From Carnobacterium divergens (GTDB lineage Bacteria > Bacillota > Bacilli > Lactobacillales > Carnobacteriaceae): a stretch of 64,000 nt of DNA. The DNA is taken from contig NZ_LT992558.1 of NCBI RefSeq assembly GCF_900258435.1, forward strand, positions 1,703,518-1,767,517, given 5' to 3'. The notes under the pieces are model-generated. The model was not told the origin of the DNA and ran no database searches. It saw nothing but the letters and a program-made list of their open reading frames with translations. Below are positions 48,398-56,436 of this stretch, piece after piece (position 1 is the first letter of the stretch; each line of letters begins with the position of its first letter). The position numbers were made by a program, and so were the translations under genes.

Positions 48398-48784
48398 ATG
48401 AAATTATTTGTTATGTTCGGAACCATCTTTTTAATTAGTCTATTCGCTATTTCAGGTTGTAATAGAAACCAGCCAGAAGAAAAGAACAACGGTCTAGTTT
48501 TTAAAACTAAATTAAGAGATCATCCTCAAAAGTTCAAAGATACGGATACTTATATTTTAGATTTTGATACGATTGATATTGTCCACGACAAAGACGATAT
48601 TTTAAAAAAAAGTTTTAATAACGGCGGGACTTTAAACTTATCAGCGCACCAGTTACCAGCAGATGCATCCATAAAAAAAGGAACAAAAATAGTTGTTCAT
48701 TTGAAGAAAAATTTTGCAACCACAAGGTCTATTCCACCTCAAGTTCTAGAAGACGGTGTCATAAAAGTAGAATTTAATTTGTAA
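48398..48784 (+). CDS. Putative lipoprotein, 128 aa, unknown
   Basis: The protein starts with a lipoprotein signal (MKLFVMFGTIFLISLFAISGC). The lipobox is ISGC with Cys21. The mature part is about 108 residues, polar, with a DTYILDFDTIDIVHDKDD segment. No known family is recognised. The ATG has AAAGGAGGAG upstream. It is alone on the plus strand and is followed by a terminator. Confidence 0.82.
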   Translation: MKLFVMFGTIFLISLFAISGCNRNQPEEKNNGLVFKTKLRDHPQKFKDTDTYILDFDTIDIVHDKDDILKKSFNNGGTLNLSAHQLPADASIKKGTKIVVHLKKNFATTRSIPPQVLEDGVIKVEFNL

Positions 48785-48813
48785 AAAAACGCTTTGCTTA
48801 ATAAGCATGATGT

Positions 48814-48862
48814 GACCTCTAAAAGTTAGATTTTTTGTCTAACTTTTTGGGGTCAATTCATT
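48814..48862 (+). terminator. Terminator after the lipoprotein gene
   Basis: A long imperfect stem (48814-48830 with 48838-48854, with G-U and a mismatch) has a T-rich tail ATTCATTTTTT on the plus strand. Confidence 0.7.
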
Positions 48863-48950
48863 TTTTATCAGATTTTTTCCTATTGAAAATATCCGTTTTT
48901 CGAAACTTAATATCCGCAAAAAAATTCAGAATACTTTTCTTTTTATGTTT

Positions 48951-49253
48951 TTAAGGATTAACAGAAAAATAATTGTCAATACACGTTTTGATTTTTTCAA
49001 AATCCTTTTCCATAAATAAGATTGCTGGTACTTCGATTATTGGAAGATTATTTTCATTATCAAAAGGCGTAAAGGGTTTAGGAACGATCAAATAATCAAC
49101 GGAGTCTTTATCCCTAATATAGTTAATTGAAACGTCGTAATCCTTAGAAAAATACTCTTTTAAATCATCGTGATTCTTGATAAGTGGTAGAGAAAATATT
49201 GAACCATAATTTATTCCAGTGCTGACTGTTAATACAAAGCCGATTTTCTTCAT
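48951..49253 (-). CDS. Conserved hypothetical protein, 100 aa
   Basis: The small acidic protein has strands MKKIGFVLTVSTG and DYLIVPKPF and a C-terminal helix EKDFEKIKTCIDNYF, like a small alpha/beta fold. A remote resemblance to phosphotransferase IIB domains is possible, but no phospho-cysteine motif is present. The ATG has AGGAGG six bases upstream. No function is proposed. Confidence 0.65.
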   Translation of the reverse strand: MKKIGFVLTVSTGINYGSIFSLPLIKNHDDLKEYFSKDYDVSINYIRDKDSVDYLIVPKPFTPFDNENNLPIIEVPAILFMEKDFEKIKTCIDNYFSVNP

Positions 49254-49393
49254 GATGAACCTCCTTTTACATTAATACTAATCTACACGACTCTCTTTTG
49301 TAAAGCGGTTTCAAAAAAATATTAGAAATACTAACGAATCTTACTAATAAGAGAAAAACATAAGCTTTAAGTTCATCAAATATAAAAATTTAG

Positions 49394-49878
49394 CTAATAT
49401 GCTTCCTCTCTATTGTACCAATCGAACTTATCTAAGCTCTTTAGTTTAGGGAAAATATTAAGTTTTTGGCATTCAGCTACAAATTCTTTTTCTGTTTCAA
49501 AAGAAACTACTTGTTGATTTGTCTTTTTCACGATATAGTACCGATATTTTTTATTAAAAAAACTGTAAAAATTATCAGAAACTGACCTAATTATTATATA
49601 AGTTTTATCTGAATTCACCTGATTGACATGTTCAACAATATTAGGAATAGAGCTTGCTGTGCCGCTCTTGTAATACAAGCTTGAAGTTATTGCACTCGTC
49701 GTATTTATCGTGTACTCCTCATCCATTCTGATAAAATTTCCAGTTGCTGACGTTCCATGCTCACGGAAACGATCTGGTGGATCAAAAAATAATGGAGAAT
49801 GTAAAATAGTGTAGATTGTTACTATTACTAGCGTTGTTAATAGACTGGTTAGACTAATTAATTTTTTATATTTTTCAA
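49394..49878 (-). pseudogene. Membrane-anchored hypothetical protein, probably frameshifted near its start
   Basis: The annotatable frame from the ATG at 49726 has no ribosome-binding site. The same frame continues upstream and encodes a lysine-rich start and a membrane helix (LISLTSLLTTLVIVTIYTIL). The only good start, a TTG at 49878 with GGAGG eight bases upstream, is one base out of frame with it. The two frames would join if the A-run on the minus strand (T5 at 49871-49875 or T6 at 49862-49867) were one base longer, giving MKKYKKLISL. An ATT start, or real phase variation, are alternatives. The mature part has no known family. Confidence 0.55.
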
Positions 49879-49925
49879 TACCATGTCCTCCAAACCATTT
49901 GCTTGCTTAACCAATTTTATTTTTC

Positions 49926-49971
49926 AAAAAACTCTTTCACTAACAACTAAATGTTAGTGAAAGAGTTTTTT
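49926..49971 (-). terminator. Terminator after the PaaD-like gene
   Basis: A perfect 19-bp stem (49927-49945 with 49952-49970) has a 6-base loop and T-run on the minus strand. Confidence 0.92.
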
Positions 49972-50002
49972 GACACTATGAAAGGATTAATCTTCAATTA
50001 AA

Positions 50003-50344
50003 TTATCGAATCCCCAAAGCAATCCGTGCATAACGGCTCATTCTATCCGTTGTCCACGCAGGATACCAAACCAACTGCACTTCTGATTTGGTTACTTCTG
50101 GTACGTCTTTTAAGGCTGTCATAATTTGATCAGTGATAACGTCTGCTAATGGGCATCCCATTGTCGTTAACGTCATTTTTACAATACAGTGACCGTTATT
50201 TTCTAATTCTACTTCATAAACCAAGCCTAGGTTCACGATATCAATCCCTAGCTCTGGATCGATTACTTGTTCTAATGCTTGAATAATTCGTTCTTTGATT
50301 CCATCTATTTCTTCTTGCGACCAATTTTTATTTTCATCTGTCAT
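50003..50344 (-). CDS. Metal-sulfur cluster assembly factor, DUF59/YitW-like
   Basis: The 113-residue protein has the MIP18/PaaD-type DUF59 domain: IIQALEQVIDPELGIDIVNLGLVYEVE and TTMGCPLADVITDQIMTAL. Cys in GCPLA is the conserved cluster-handling residue. It may help mature iron-sulfur proteins. The ATG at 50344 has GGAGG eight bases upstream. In B. subtilis yitW lies beside yitV, and here the YitV-like gene is directly upstream. Confidence 0.9.
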   Translation of the reverse strand: MTDENKNWSQEEIDGIKERIIQALEQVIDPELGIDIVNLGLVYEVELENNGHCIVKMTLTTMGCPLADVITDQIMTALKDVPEVTKSEVQLVWYPAWTTDRMSRYARIALGIR

Positions 50345-50421
50345 AAACGTCACCTCCACGTAAGTTCCACACTATCATACCGTGTTTTAGAAAAAAAGTA
50401 AATCTCTCAATAAGATAATTC

Positions 50422-51183
50422 TTAAAGGTGTTTCGCAAAGAATGTCGCCATTTCAACTGAGCTTTCATACGGTACTTTATGGCCTGCACCTTTTGTGGAG
50501 GTAAAGCTAACATGTTTTGCTGCTTCAGGCTGCTCATTGATCACTCTTTCGTAAAAATCAAGGGTTGGTTGGTATGGAACGGTATTGTCTGCTGTTCCAT
50601 GCCAAAAATGCAAGTATCGACCGGCTATTTTTTCTGGCTGTAAGCTTAAATCAATCGGCTTTAATTGCTCTAATTCTGCTTGATAGTTCGCTTCATCAAT
50701 ATTTAACCCCTCGGCCCATGAAGAGTTTAATAACCATCTTGAAAATAAAACGGGTGCCGGACTGCCCATCAAACAAACGGCTGTTTTGATGGAAGGATAG
50801 TGTGTGAGTAAGGCACAGGTTGTAATGCCTCCCATTGATAAACCCGTTACACCTATTCGATTAGGGTCTGTTAAACCTTTTGAAATATAATAATCAGTTA
50901 ACGTTGTAAATTCTTCGATACTATGTGCCACAACGTGCCAAAATTCCATATACGCTTCCTCATTCAAGGTGCCTTCTTTTCGTTCACCATGTAAATACGC
51001 TTCTGGTAATACCGCGCGAAATCCCTGTTTTGCCAGTTCATACCCATTTACCATCGCACTTTCCTTACAGCTTCCCCAACCATGATAAAACAAGACAGTT
51101 GGGAGCTTTTGGTGGTCGATATCAGATTCAACCATTTCTAACAAAGGAATTTCTGCTACAACGACATGTTTTACTACAATCAT
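50422..51183 (-). CDS. Alpha/beta hydrolase, YitV-like
   Basis: The 253-residue esterase-type protein has the oxyanion-side FYHGWGSCKES, the nucleophile elbow GLSMGGI (Ser in G-x-S-x-G) and HGTADNTVPYQ. A C-terminal catalytic His fits GAGHKVPYE. The substrate is unknown. The ATG at 51183 (MIVVKHVV) has AGAGGAA upstream; the longer reading has none. It is divergent from the YitU-like gene. Confidence 0.88.
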   Translation of the reverse strand: MIVVKHVVVAEIPLLEMVESDIDHQKLPTVLFYHGWGSCKESAMVNGYELAKQGFRAVLPEAYLHGERKEGTLNEEAYMEFWHVVAHSIEEFTTLTDYYISKGLTDPNRIGVTGLSMGGITTCALLTHYPSIKTAVCLMGSPAPVLFSRWLLNSSWAEGLNIDEANYQAELEQLKPIDLSLQPEKIAGRYLHFWHGTADNTVPYQPTLDFYERVINEQPEAAKHVSFTSTKGAGHKVPYESSVEMATFFAKHL

Positions 51184-51317
51184 TTTCTTTTCCTCTTTTC
51201 TTTTATGAAAGTACGTCACAAATGTTTTCATTTTATGGTACACTATTAGTAGTTCTCTTAGTTGATTTTAACATAAGAGTACTCTTTTTTGTGAAAATTA
51301 ATCTTCTGGAGGTATGT

Positions 51318-52130
51318 ATGGCTAAAAAATTAATTACCATCGATTTAGATGGCACGACACTAAACAACGAATCAAAAATTACCCCTAAAACAATCGAAGT
51401 CTTTAAAAAAGCTCAACATGCAGGACATATGATTTCAATTGTAACAGGTCGTCCGTACCGTATTAGTAAACAATATTACCAACAATTAGGCTTAGACACA
51501 CCGATTGTCAATTTCAATGGTGCGCTTTGTCACATGCCACATGAATTAGAATGGTCTGCTCAATACCATAAAACGCTCCATCGTGATATCGCTTTAGACA
51601 TGCTTTCGCTAAAAAAACATATGGAAATTGACATGATTGCAGCTGAAGTAAAAGACAGTGTTTATGCGGATCAATTTTATATGCCTAACAAAGATTTTTT
51701 CCCAGATGGAAAAAAAGGAACGAACCCATTAACTGCTAAAAATTTAAAAGACGATCCAACTTCTGTTTGTGTCTTTACTAAAAAAGAAAACCAAGCTTCC
51801 ATCACTAATGAATTACTTACTCGCTATGGCGATTCGATTGAGATTCGAACTTGGGGCGGCGACACACCTTGTTTAGAAATTGTTTCTGCTGGTGTTCAAA
51901 AAGCCCTTGGTGTTGAATGTATTGCTGATGCATATGGCTTTAAACAGCAAGATATCATCGCTTTTGGAGATGAGGACAACGATTATGAAATGATTCAATA
52001 TGCTGGACATGGCGTTGTCATGAAAAATGGAATTGACGCATTAAAATCGATTGCGAATGATATCACTCAAAAAACAAATAATGAAGATGGTCTTGCCTCT
52101 TATTTAGAAAATTACTTACACTTAGCTTAA
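51318..52130 (+). CDS. HAD-family Cof-type phosphatase, YitU-like
   Basis: The 270-residue enzyme has DXD motif I (IDLDGTTL), a Cof-type cap and motif IV (FGDEDNDYEMI). It acts on small phosphorylated compounds, with FMN or sugar phosphates as family substrates. The ATG at 51318 has GGAGG five bases upstream; a much longer frame to 50925 lies over the divergent hydrolase gene and is not real. It is part of the yitT-U-V-W neighbourhood. Confidence 0.92.
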   Translation: MAKKLITIDLDGTTLNNESKITPKTIEVFKKAQHAGHMISIVTGRPYRISKQYYQQLGLDTPIVNFNGALCHMPHELEWSAQYHKTLHRDIALDMLSLKKHMEIDMIAAEVKDSVYADQFYMPNKDFFPDGKKGTNPLTAKNLKDDPTSVCVFTKKENQASITNELLTRYGDSIEIRTWGGDTPCLEIVSAGVQKALGVECIADAYGFKQQDIIAFGDEDNDYEMIQYAGHGVVMKNGIDALKSIANDITQKTNNEDGLASYLENYLHLA

Positions 52131-52149
52131 ATTTAGAAGTGTCACATAA

Positions 52150-52183
52150 AAAAGGTTCAAAGGAAAATTCCTTTGAACCTTTT
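52150..52183. terminator. Bidirectional terminator between yitU- and yitT-like genes
   Basis: A perfect 15-bp stem (AAAAGGTTCAAAGGA, 52150-52164, with 52169-52183) has T-runs on both strands. Confidence 0.9.
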
Positions 52184-52187
52184 TAAT

Positions 52188-53084
52188 TTATAATTGCTCT
52201 TTTTGACGTTTTTGCTGATCTGTATCCCAAAATTCGCCAATCAATTTATTCGTTTGTAAAATATTAACAAAAGCACTTGTATCGGTTTCTTTAACTGCAA
52301 TTTCTAAATCGTACAATTCATAACGCGTAATAACAATCATTAAAACGGCACTATCGTCTCCAGTATAGCCGCCTTTAGCTGGTATCACTGTAATGCCACG
52401 AATTAATTTATCATTAATGGCTTTGATCATTTCATCGCTATGTTTTGTGACAATCATGGCTGTTACTTTTTGATGACTCGTATGAATCGTATCGACAACT
52501 TTAGTCATCACATAGATGGATAATAACGTATATAATGCATATTCCCAGCCATAAACAAAACCGGCTGTTGATATAATAATCAAATTAATGCCAAACATTA
52601 AACTTCCAATCGAGCGTCCAGTTGTTTTAGACAATACCATTGAAATGATATCCATTCCGCCTGTTGAAAAGCCGTACTTCAACGCACAACCAATCCCCAC
52701 GCCACTCATTACGCCACCTGCAACGGCATTCATAATAGGATCTGGAGTTAATTCAATAATAGGAAAAATCATTGAAAAAATCGACATTAACGCAACCGTC
52801 ATAAAACTATACAGCGTAAAATCACGCCCAATTTTGTACCAACCAAGTAAAGCAATCGGTGCATTGAACAAGATAATTAAAAGCCCTGTACTGACATGTA
52901 TCTGAGCAAAGTCAAAAAGAGACGAGGAAATCAACTGTGAAACCCCGTTTAAACCAGCGCCATACACTCTTGCTGGAATCAAAAAATTATTTAACGCAAT
53001 TGCATTTGTTAGTGCTGCAAAGAAAATAAAGAACATTTTTTTTGAAAACTCTGCCCACATATTGGGAACTTTTAATTTTGCCAC
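52188..53084 (-). CDS. yitT: YitT family membrane protein (second paralogue)
   Basis: The 298-residue protein has five to six membrane helices and a C-terminal DUF2179 domain from about MIVTKHSDEMIKAI. It contains NNFLIPARVYGAGLNGVSQLI and GFSTGGMDIISMVLSK. The start is the GTG at 53084 with GGAGG eight bases upstream; the open frame to 53264 is longer but not translated. It is the positional counterpart of B. subtilis yitT, next to yitU, whereas the 38.3 kb paralogue stands alone. Confidence 0.9.
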   Translation of the reverse strand: MAKLKVPNMWAEFSKKMFFIFFAALTNAIALNNFLIPARVYGAGLNGVSQLISSSLFDFAQIHVSTGLLIILFNAPIALLGWYKIGRDFTLYSFMTVALMSIFSMIFPIIELTPDPIMNAVAGGVMSGVGIGCALKYGFSTGGMDIISMVLSKTTGRSIGSLMFGINLIIISTAGFVYGWEYALYTLLSIYVMTKVVDTIHTSHQKVTAMIVTKHSDEMIKAINDKLIRGITVIPAKGGYTGDDSAVLMIVITRYELYDLEIAVKETDTSAFVNILQTNKLIGEFWDTDQQKRQKEQL

Positions 53085-53257
53085 TAAAGAAACCTCCAAT
53101 CGATTTATCAGATTAAAATATAACAAGTTTTTCAACATAAAGAAAGAAAAATTTACTGAGTTTTTTCGTTTTCTTAGCTTCTTCACATTTTGACTGTAAA
53201 ATGGTAGAATGTAAGCGTTCAATGAATTGTGAAATAAAGGAAGGAAGTGACTTTTTA

Positions 53258-53749
53258 GTGGCAAAAGAAGCTAGTTTTGATATTGTATCGGAAATCAACC
53301 AAGAAGAAGTAAAAAATGCAATTGCACTTGCAAAAAAAGAAATTACCAATCGCTTTGATTTTAAAGGGTCTATTAGCGAAATTAAGCTGGAAAAAAATCA
53401 ATTAGTTCTGGTCTCTGAAGATGAGTATAAGATTGGTCAAGTTAAAGATATTTTAACGAGTAAATTAATTAAACGTGACGTCCCAACTAAAAATATTCAT
53501 TATGGTGAAAGCGAAAAAGCCTTTGGCGGAAATGTTCGTCAACATGCTGATTTAATTAGTGGGATTGATAAAGAAAATGCAAAAAAAATCAATACCTTGA
53601 TTAAACAATCTGGTATTAAAGTTAAAAGCAGCATTCAAGATGACCAAATTCGCGTCACAGGTAAAAGTCGTGACGATTTGCAACAAGTCATTTCATTACT
53701 TAGAGATGCTGATTTAAAAGTTGAGTTGCAATTTACGAACTTTCGTTAA
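53258..53749 (+). CDS. YajQ family cyclic-di-GMP-binding/nucleotide-binding protein
   Basis: The 163-residue protein matches Yaj[58 protein letters not shown] and [21 protein letters not shown]. The family binds nucleotides and c-di-GMP in some bacteria; function in this group is unknown. The start is a GTG at 53258 preceded by AAGGAAGGAAG, giving the standard 163 residues; the upstream frame is not coding. Confidence 0.93.
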   Translation: MAKEASFDIVSEINQEEVKNAIALAKKEITNRFDFKGSISEIKLEKNQLVLVSEDEYKIGQVKDILTSKLIKRDVPTKNIHYGESEKAFGGNVRQHADLISGIDKENAKKINTLIKQSGIKVKSSIQDDQIRVTGKSRDDLQQVISLLRDADLKVELQFTNFR

Positions 53750-53751
53750 GC

Positions 53752-53789
53752 AAAATAGCCCTTCAACCATTTGGTTGAGGGGCTATTTT
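53752..53789. terminator. Terminator after yajQ
   Basis: A 15-17 bp stem with one wobble pairs AATAGCCCTTCAACC with GGTTGAGGGGCTATT. T-runs flank both sides; it also serves the convergent OsmC gene. Confidence 0.82.
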
Positions 53790-54211
53790 TATGGAGTCGT
53801 TGTTGCCGTTACAGTGACTGTCTGACTGCCCTTCATAAGTTTTGAAATGGGGCATCTTTGATCGGCTAATTCAACTATTTTCTGTATTTCAGCTTGACTA
53901 AGTGAATCGATAAATACTTTTGCTGTTACATTAAAATGATAGCCAATCGTTTCAGGGATTAATCCAATCGTTACTTTGACTGAGCTTTTTTTGGATTGTT
54001 GTTGCTCTTTTAAAATTGTTTCAACCGTTGCATTCAAACAGGTGCTATAGGCCAATGCCAGCAATTCTTCTGGGTTCGTCCCAGGCTCTTTACTGACTGG
54101 ACTAGACACGTTTACTTTAAATCCTTCACTGCCTTCAATGTACGCACTCCCAGCAACTCCTGTCTCGTTAATGGCTGTGGTTTGGTAAATACTTTTTTCG
54201 TTTTGAGTCAT
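53789..54211 (-). CDS. OsmC/Ohr family peroxiredoxin-like protein
   Basis: The 140-residue protein has the two redox cysteines of Ohr-type organic hydroperoxide reductases: one in NPEELLALAYSTCL and one in ADQRCPISKL. EGFKVNVSSP and GYHFNVTAKV are also family-like. It reduces organic hydroperoxides using a dithiol partner. The ATG has TAGGAGTG upstream. The gene upstream (54225) is only 13 bases away, so they are cotranscribed. Confidence 0.9.
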   Translation of the reverse strand: MTQNEKSIYQTTAINETGVAGSAYIEGSEGFKVNVSSPVSKEPGTNPEELLALAYSTCLNATVETILKEQQQSKKSSVKVTIGLIPETIGYHFNVTAKVFIDSLSQAEIQKIVELADQRCPISKLMKGSQTVTVTATTTP

Positions 54212-54224
54212 TGAAGCAACACTC

Positions 54225-54644
54225 CTAAACTAAACCAAATTTTAATTCTCGCATCAAATCACTTAATAATGAAGAGCCTACTAATAAAATTTCATAAAGT
54301 GGTAAAATCTCTTCTCCCGTTCGACCTTCAAATACTAAAGAAACTTCTCCTTCATTTGTTAATACTAGACGATAGTAAGCGGTTTTTTCTTGATTTAATT
54401 GATTGATTAGCGTCACTAGTTGAAGGCGGTTGTCTTCGCTAGAACACGCTATTAATTGATGGTATGTGATTGTAACATCCGTTTGACTTGTCGCTTCTTT
54501 GAAGACAACATCAAAAAGAATTTCTTTTTCAGAATTCACTTGAAAACTGCCACTGTAAGAAGTTTCATTGCTACTTGTTGTTGCTTTAACTAATGGAATT
54601 TGTTTTGCTCTAAGTAATTCTTCAAATGCTTGGATGGCAGTCAT
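54225..54644 (-). CDS. Hypothetical protein, YbjN-like fold possible
   Basis: The 139-residue acidic protein has an alternating strand-helix layout. The C-terminal half (LVTLINQLNQEKTAYYRLVLTNEGEVSLVFEG and a final LLVGSSLLSDLMRELK helix) resembles YbjN/type III chaperone-like domains. This is inference. The ATG at 54644 has AAGGAG seven bases upstream. It is directly upstream of the Ohr-like gene. Confidence 0.6.
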   Translation of the reverse strand: MTAIQAFEELLRAKQIPLVKATTSSNETSYSGSFQVNSEKEILFDVVFKEATSQTDVTITYHQLIACSSEDNRLQLVTLINQLNQEKTAYYRLVLTNEGEVSLVFEGRTGEEILPLYEILLVGSSLLSDLMRELKFGLV

Positions 54645-54724
54645 TGGTAAACTCCTTTTTATCGTCAATTATTTAAGAAAAAAAGGAACATTTGTTAAAA
54701 AAACGAAATGTTCACTCTCTATTT

Positions 54725-55069
54725 TTAACCTTTAAGTGTTTCTTCTTTTAAAAGTTGTACATGCTCTAATTCAGTAAACCATTTTTTAATCGTTTCAATC
54801 TTGTTTATTTTTTCTTTGTCTCGTCCTTCAACGAAACTGATCGCAACAATGGTTTCATACTCTTTATGTTCAGGGTATTGCCATTCTTCGCCGTATAAAT
54901 TCTGTTTAATCAACATTTGGTCAGCGTACTTTCCTGAATAATTAATACAGCTTCCTAATAGGTGATCGCCATGCTTATTGAACTCTAATTTAAAGCGTTC
55001 TTCTAAGTCATTTTCTACCACTGAAACACATTTTGAACTGCCGTATTCCAAAAAATAATAATTTCTCAT
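54725..55069 (-). CDS. Hypothetical protein, 114 aa
   Basis: A soluble protein with no recognised family. It is rich in charged residues, begins MRNYYFLEYGSSKCVSVVE and ends in a helix with TELEHVQLLKEE. The ATG has GAAGGGG upstream. No function is proposed. It may share the transcript with 54225 and 53789. Confidence 0.6.
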   Translation of the reverse strand: MRNYYFLEYGSSKCVSVVENDLEERFKLEFNKHGDHLLGSCINYSGKYADQMLIKQNLYGEEWQYPEHKEYETIVAISFVEGRDKEKINKIETIKKWFTELEHVQLLKEETLKG

Positions 55070-55302
55070 TTTTACTAGACCCCTTCATTCATAAAAAGCT
55101 GTTCTTTCATAAAGAATTTAAAACTATTATAGCACCGACTTTGGATAAAAACTAGGGTTCTGTTTATTTCTTTGAATTTTAGCTTGAATTTTTACCTAAC
55201 ACTAAAAAAAGACTCGTTTATTGCCTATTTCTATCCATTATTTTTGGTCTGAATCCCCCAAAAAAAAGTCAACTTTTTAAAAACAATTGTTTTCAAAAAC
55301 TC

Positions 55303-55331
55303 TTGACAATATATAACTTTAGGTATATATT
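55303..55331 (+). promoter_or_regulatory. Strong sigma-A promoter of the secreted protein gene
   Basis: TTGACA (55303-55308) and TATATT (55326-55331) are separated by 17 bp, a near-consensus promoter. It stands 45 bases before the ATG. The rest of the 306-base gap from 55070 holds nothing else I can support. Confidence 0.88.
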
Positions 55332-55375
55332 AATCACAAATAATTCACTTAGGTGGAAAAAAGGGAGAGTTTTAA

Positions 55376-55909
55376 ATGACAAAATTTAAATTATTAACCG
55401 TTGGATTAAGTTTATTTTCTGCACTCGTATTTGCCCACACTTCTATTGCTCAAGAAACACCCGTTGAAGCAAACCAATTGCGCCCTACCCCTCGAATTTC
55501 AACAGACGTCAAACTTATTACTCTTGAAAATGGAGAGTCCTATAACTTGAAAAAAACCTTATTTAAAGATAAGAATCACTCTACTCTTTTAGCTTTTCAA
55601 GTAAAAACTCAAGAAGATACTACTGAGGCAGTTGTCAAGACAATAAGATATGAAGATGGACAAGATTTTATCCCTCCATATGTAGGGACTGTAGGCTATG
55701 TTTCCTCACAATTTTTAAAAAATTTAGACAGTAAGCACCGTCTTGGATTTAACAAAATTAATCTTTGCCTCACCAATATGTCTGGTGGAACCGTAACTTA
55801 CCGAGTAGCTTATAATTCAAAAGTAGTAGAAAATTCTTCTATAACAGGTAATACGAATGATGACTATTTAGATATTATGACTTGGAATCCTTATTTTAAC
55901 TTCGAATGA
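55376..55909 (+). CDS. Secreted hypothetical protein, 177 aa
   Basis: The protein has a Sec signal peptide (hydrophobic LLTVGLSLFSALVFA, cleavage after Ala25, HTSIA-QE) and a mature part of about 150 residues. It has no cell-wall anchor or membrane segment. The single cysteine lies in NLCLTNMSGG. No known family is recognised. The near-consensus promoter and GGGAG ribosome-binding site suggest high expression. A terminator follows directly. Confidence 0.82.
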   Translation: MTKFKLLTVGLSLFSALVFAHTSIAQETPVEANQLRPTPRISTDVKLITLENGESYNLKKTLFKDKNHSTLLAFQVKTQEDTTEAVVKTIRYEDGQDFIPPYVGTVGYVSSQFLKNLDSKHRLGFNKINLCLTNMSGGTVTYRVAYNSKVVENSSITGNTNDDYLDIMTWNPYFNFE

Positions 55910-55923
55910 TACAAAGAACTTGT

Positions 55924-55954
55924 AAAACCTCCATCATGATGGAGGTTTTCTTTT
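55924..55954 (+). terminator. Terminator after the secreted protein gene
   Basis: A perfect 13-bp repeat (AAAACCTCCATCA, 55924-55936, with 55937-55949) has a T-run on the plus strand. With no free spacer, the innermost bases must form the loop. Confidence 0.85.
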
Positions 55955-55958
55955 TTCT

Positions 55959-56357
55959 TCAAAGTAAGTGATAGGTTAACGCTTTTTTAATAAAAATAGT
56001 CAACTCTTGGACGGGAAGTTCTTTTTCTGGGTCAAGAAGAATTGCTCGATTTTTAGAAAAGGAAAATTGATTGCTAAACAGGGGTTTAAACTCTTCAATT
56101 AAAGTTGTTTGGCAATGAACAAAAAGAGCGATTTGATTTTCACCAAAACGATCTAGTCGAATTGGTGTACCTGATTTTGTTTGATTCGTGGCATAACTCA
56201 CTTGATTCCACTTTAAACTTTCTTCAATTTCGCCTACTTCTGCCAATTGATTGGCTGTATCAAAAATAAGCTGTCTAACTTCTAATAACGAATTGCGATA
56301 GTTTTCTGGATACTGTTTAAAAACCGTAGCAACTGCTTCATTTTTAATCGGTGTCAT
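55959..56357 (-). CDS. DUF1801 domain protein
   Basis: A 132-residue protein with the DUF1801/YdhG-like fold: FKQYPENYRNSLLEVRQLIFDTA, EESLKWNQVSYA and ALFVHCQTTLIEEFKPLF. The function is unknown; related small proteins occur with stress genes. The ATG has GAAGGAAG upstream. It is divergent in context from the WYL regulator, 79 bases away on the same strand. Confidence 0.85.
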   Translation of the reverse strand: MTPIKNEAVATVFKQYPENYRNSLLEVRQLIFDTANQLAEVGEIEESLKWNQVSYATNQTKSGTPIRLDRFGENQIALFVHCQTTLIEEFKPLFSNQFSFSKNRAILLDPEKELPVQELTIFIKKALTYHLL

Positions 56358-56436
56358 TTTTATTTCTTCCTTTCTTTATTGAATGACTCTCTTTCTATCA
56401 TTAGTATCGCTTTTAAACAGTGACAACAGTTAGTCA

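Noticed and set aside
50925-51317. N-terminal extension of the YitU-like protein
   Set aside because: It lies over the divergent hydrolase gene and has no ribosome-binding site; the ATG at 51318 fits the family start.
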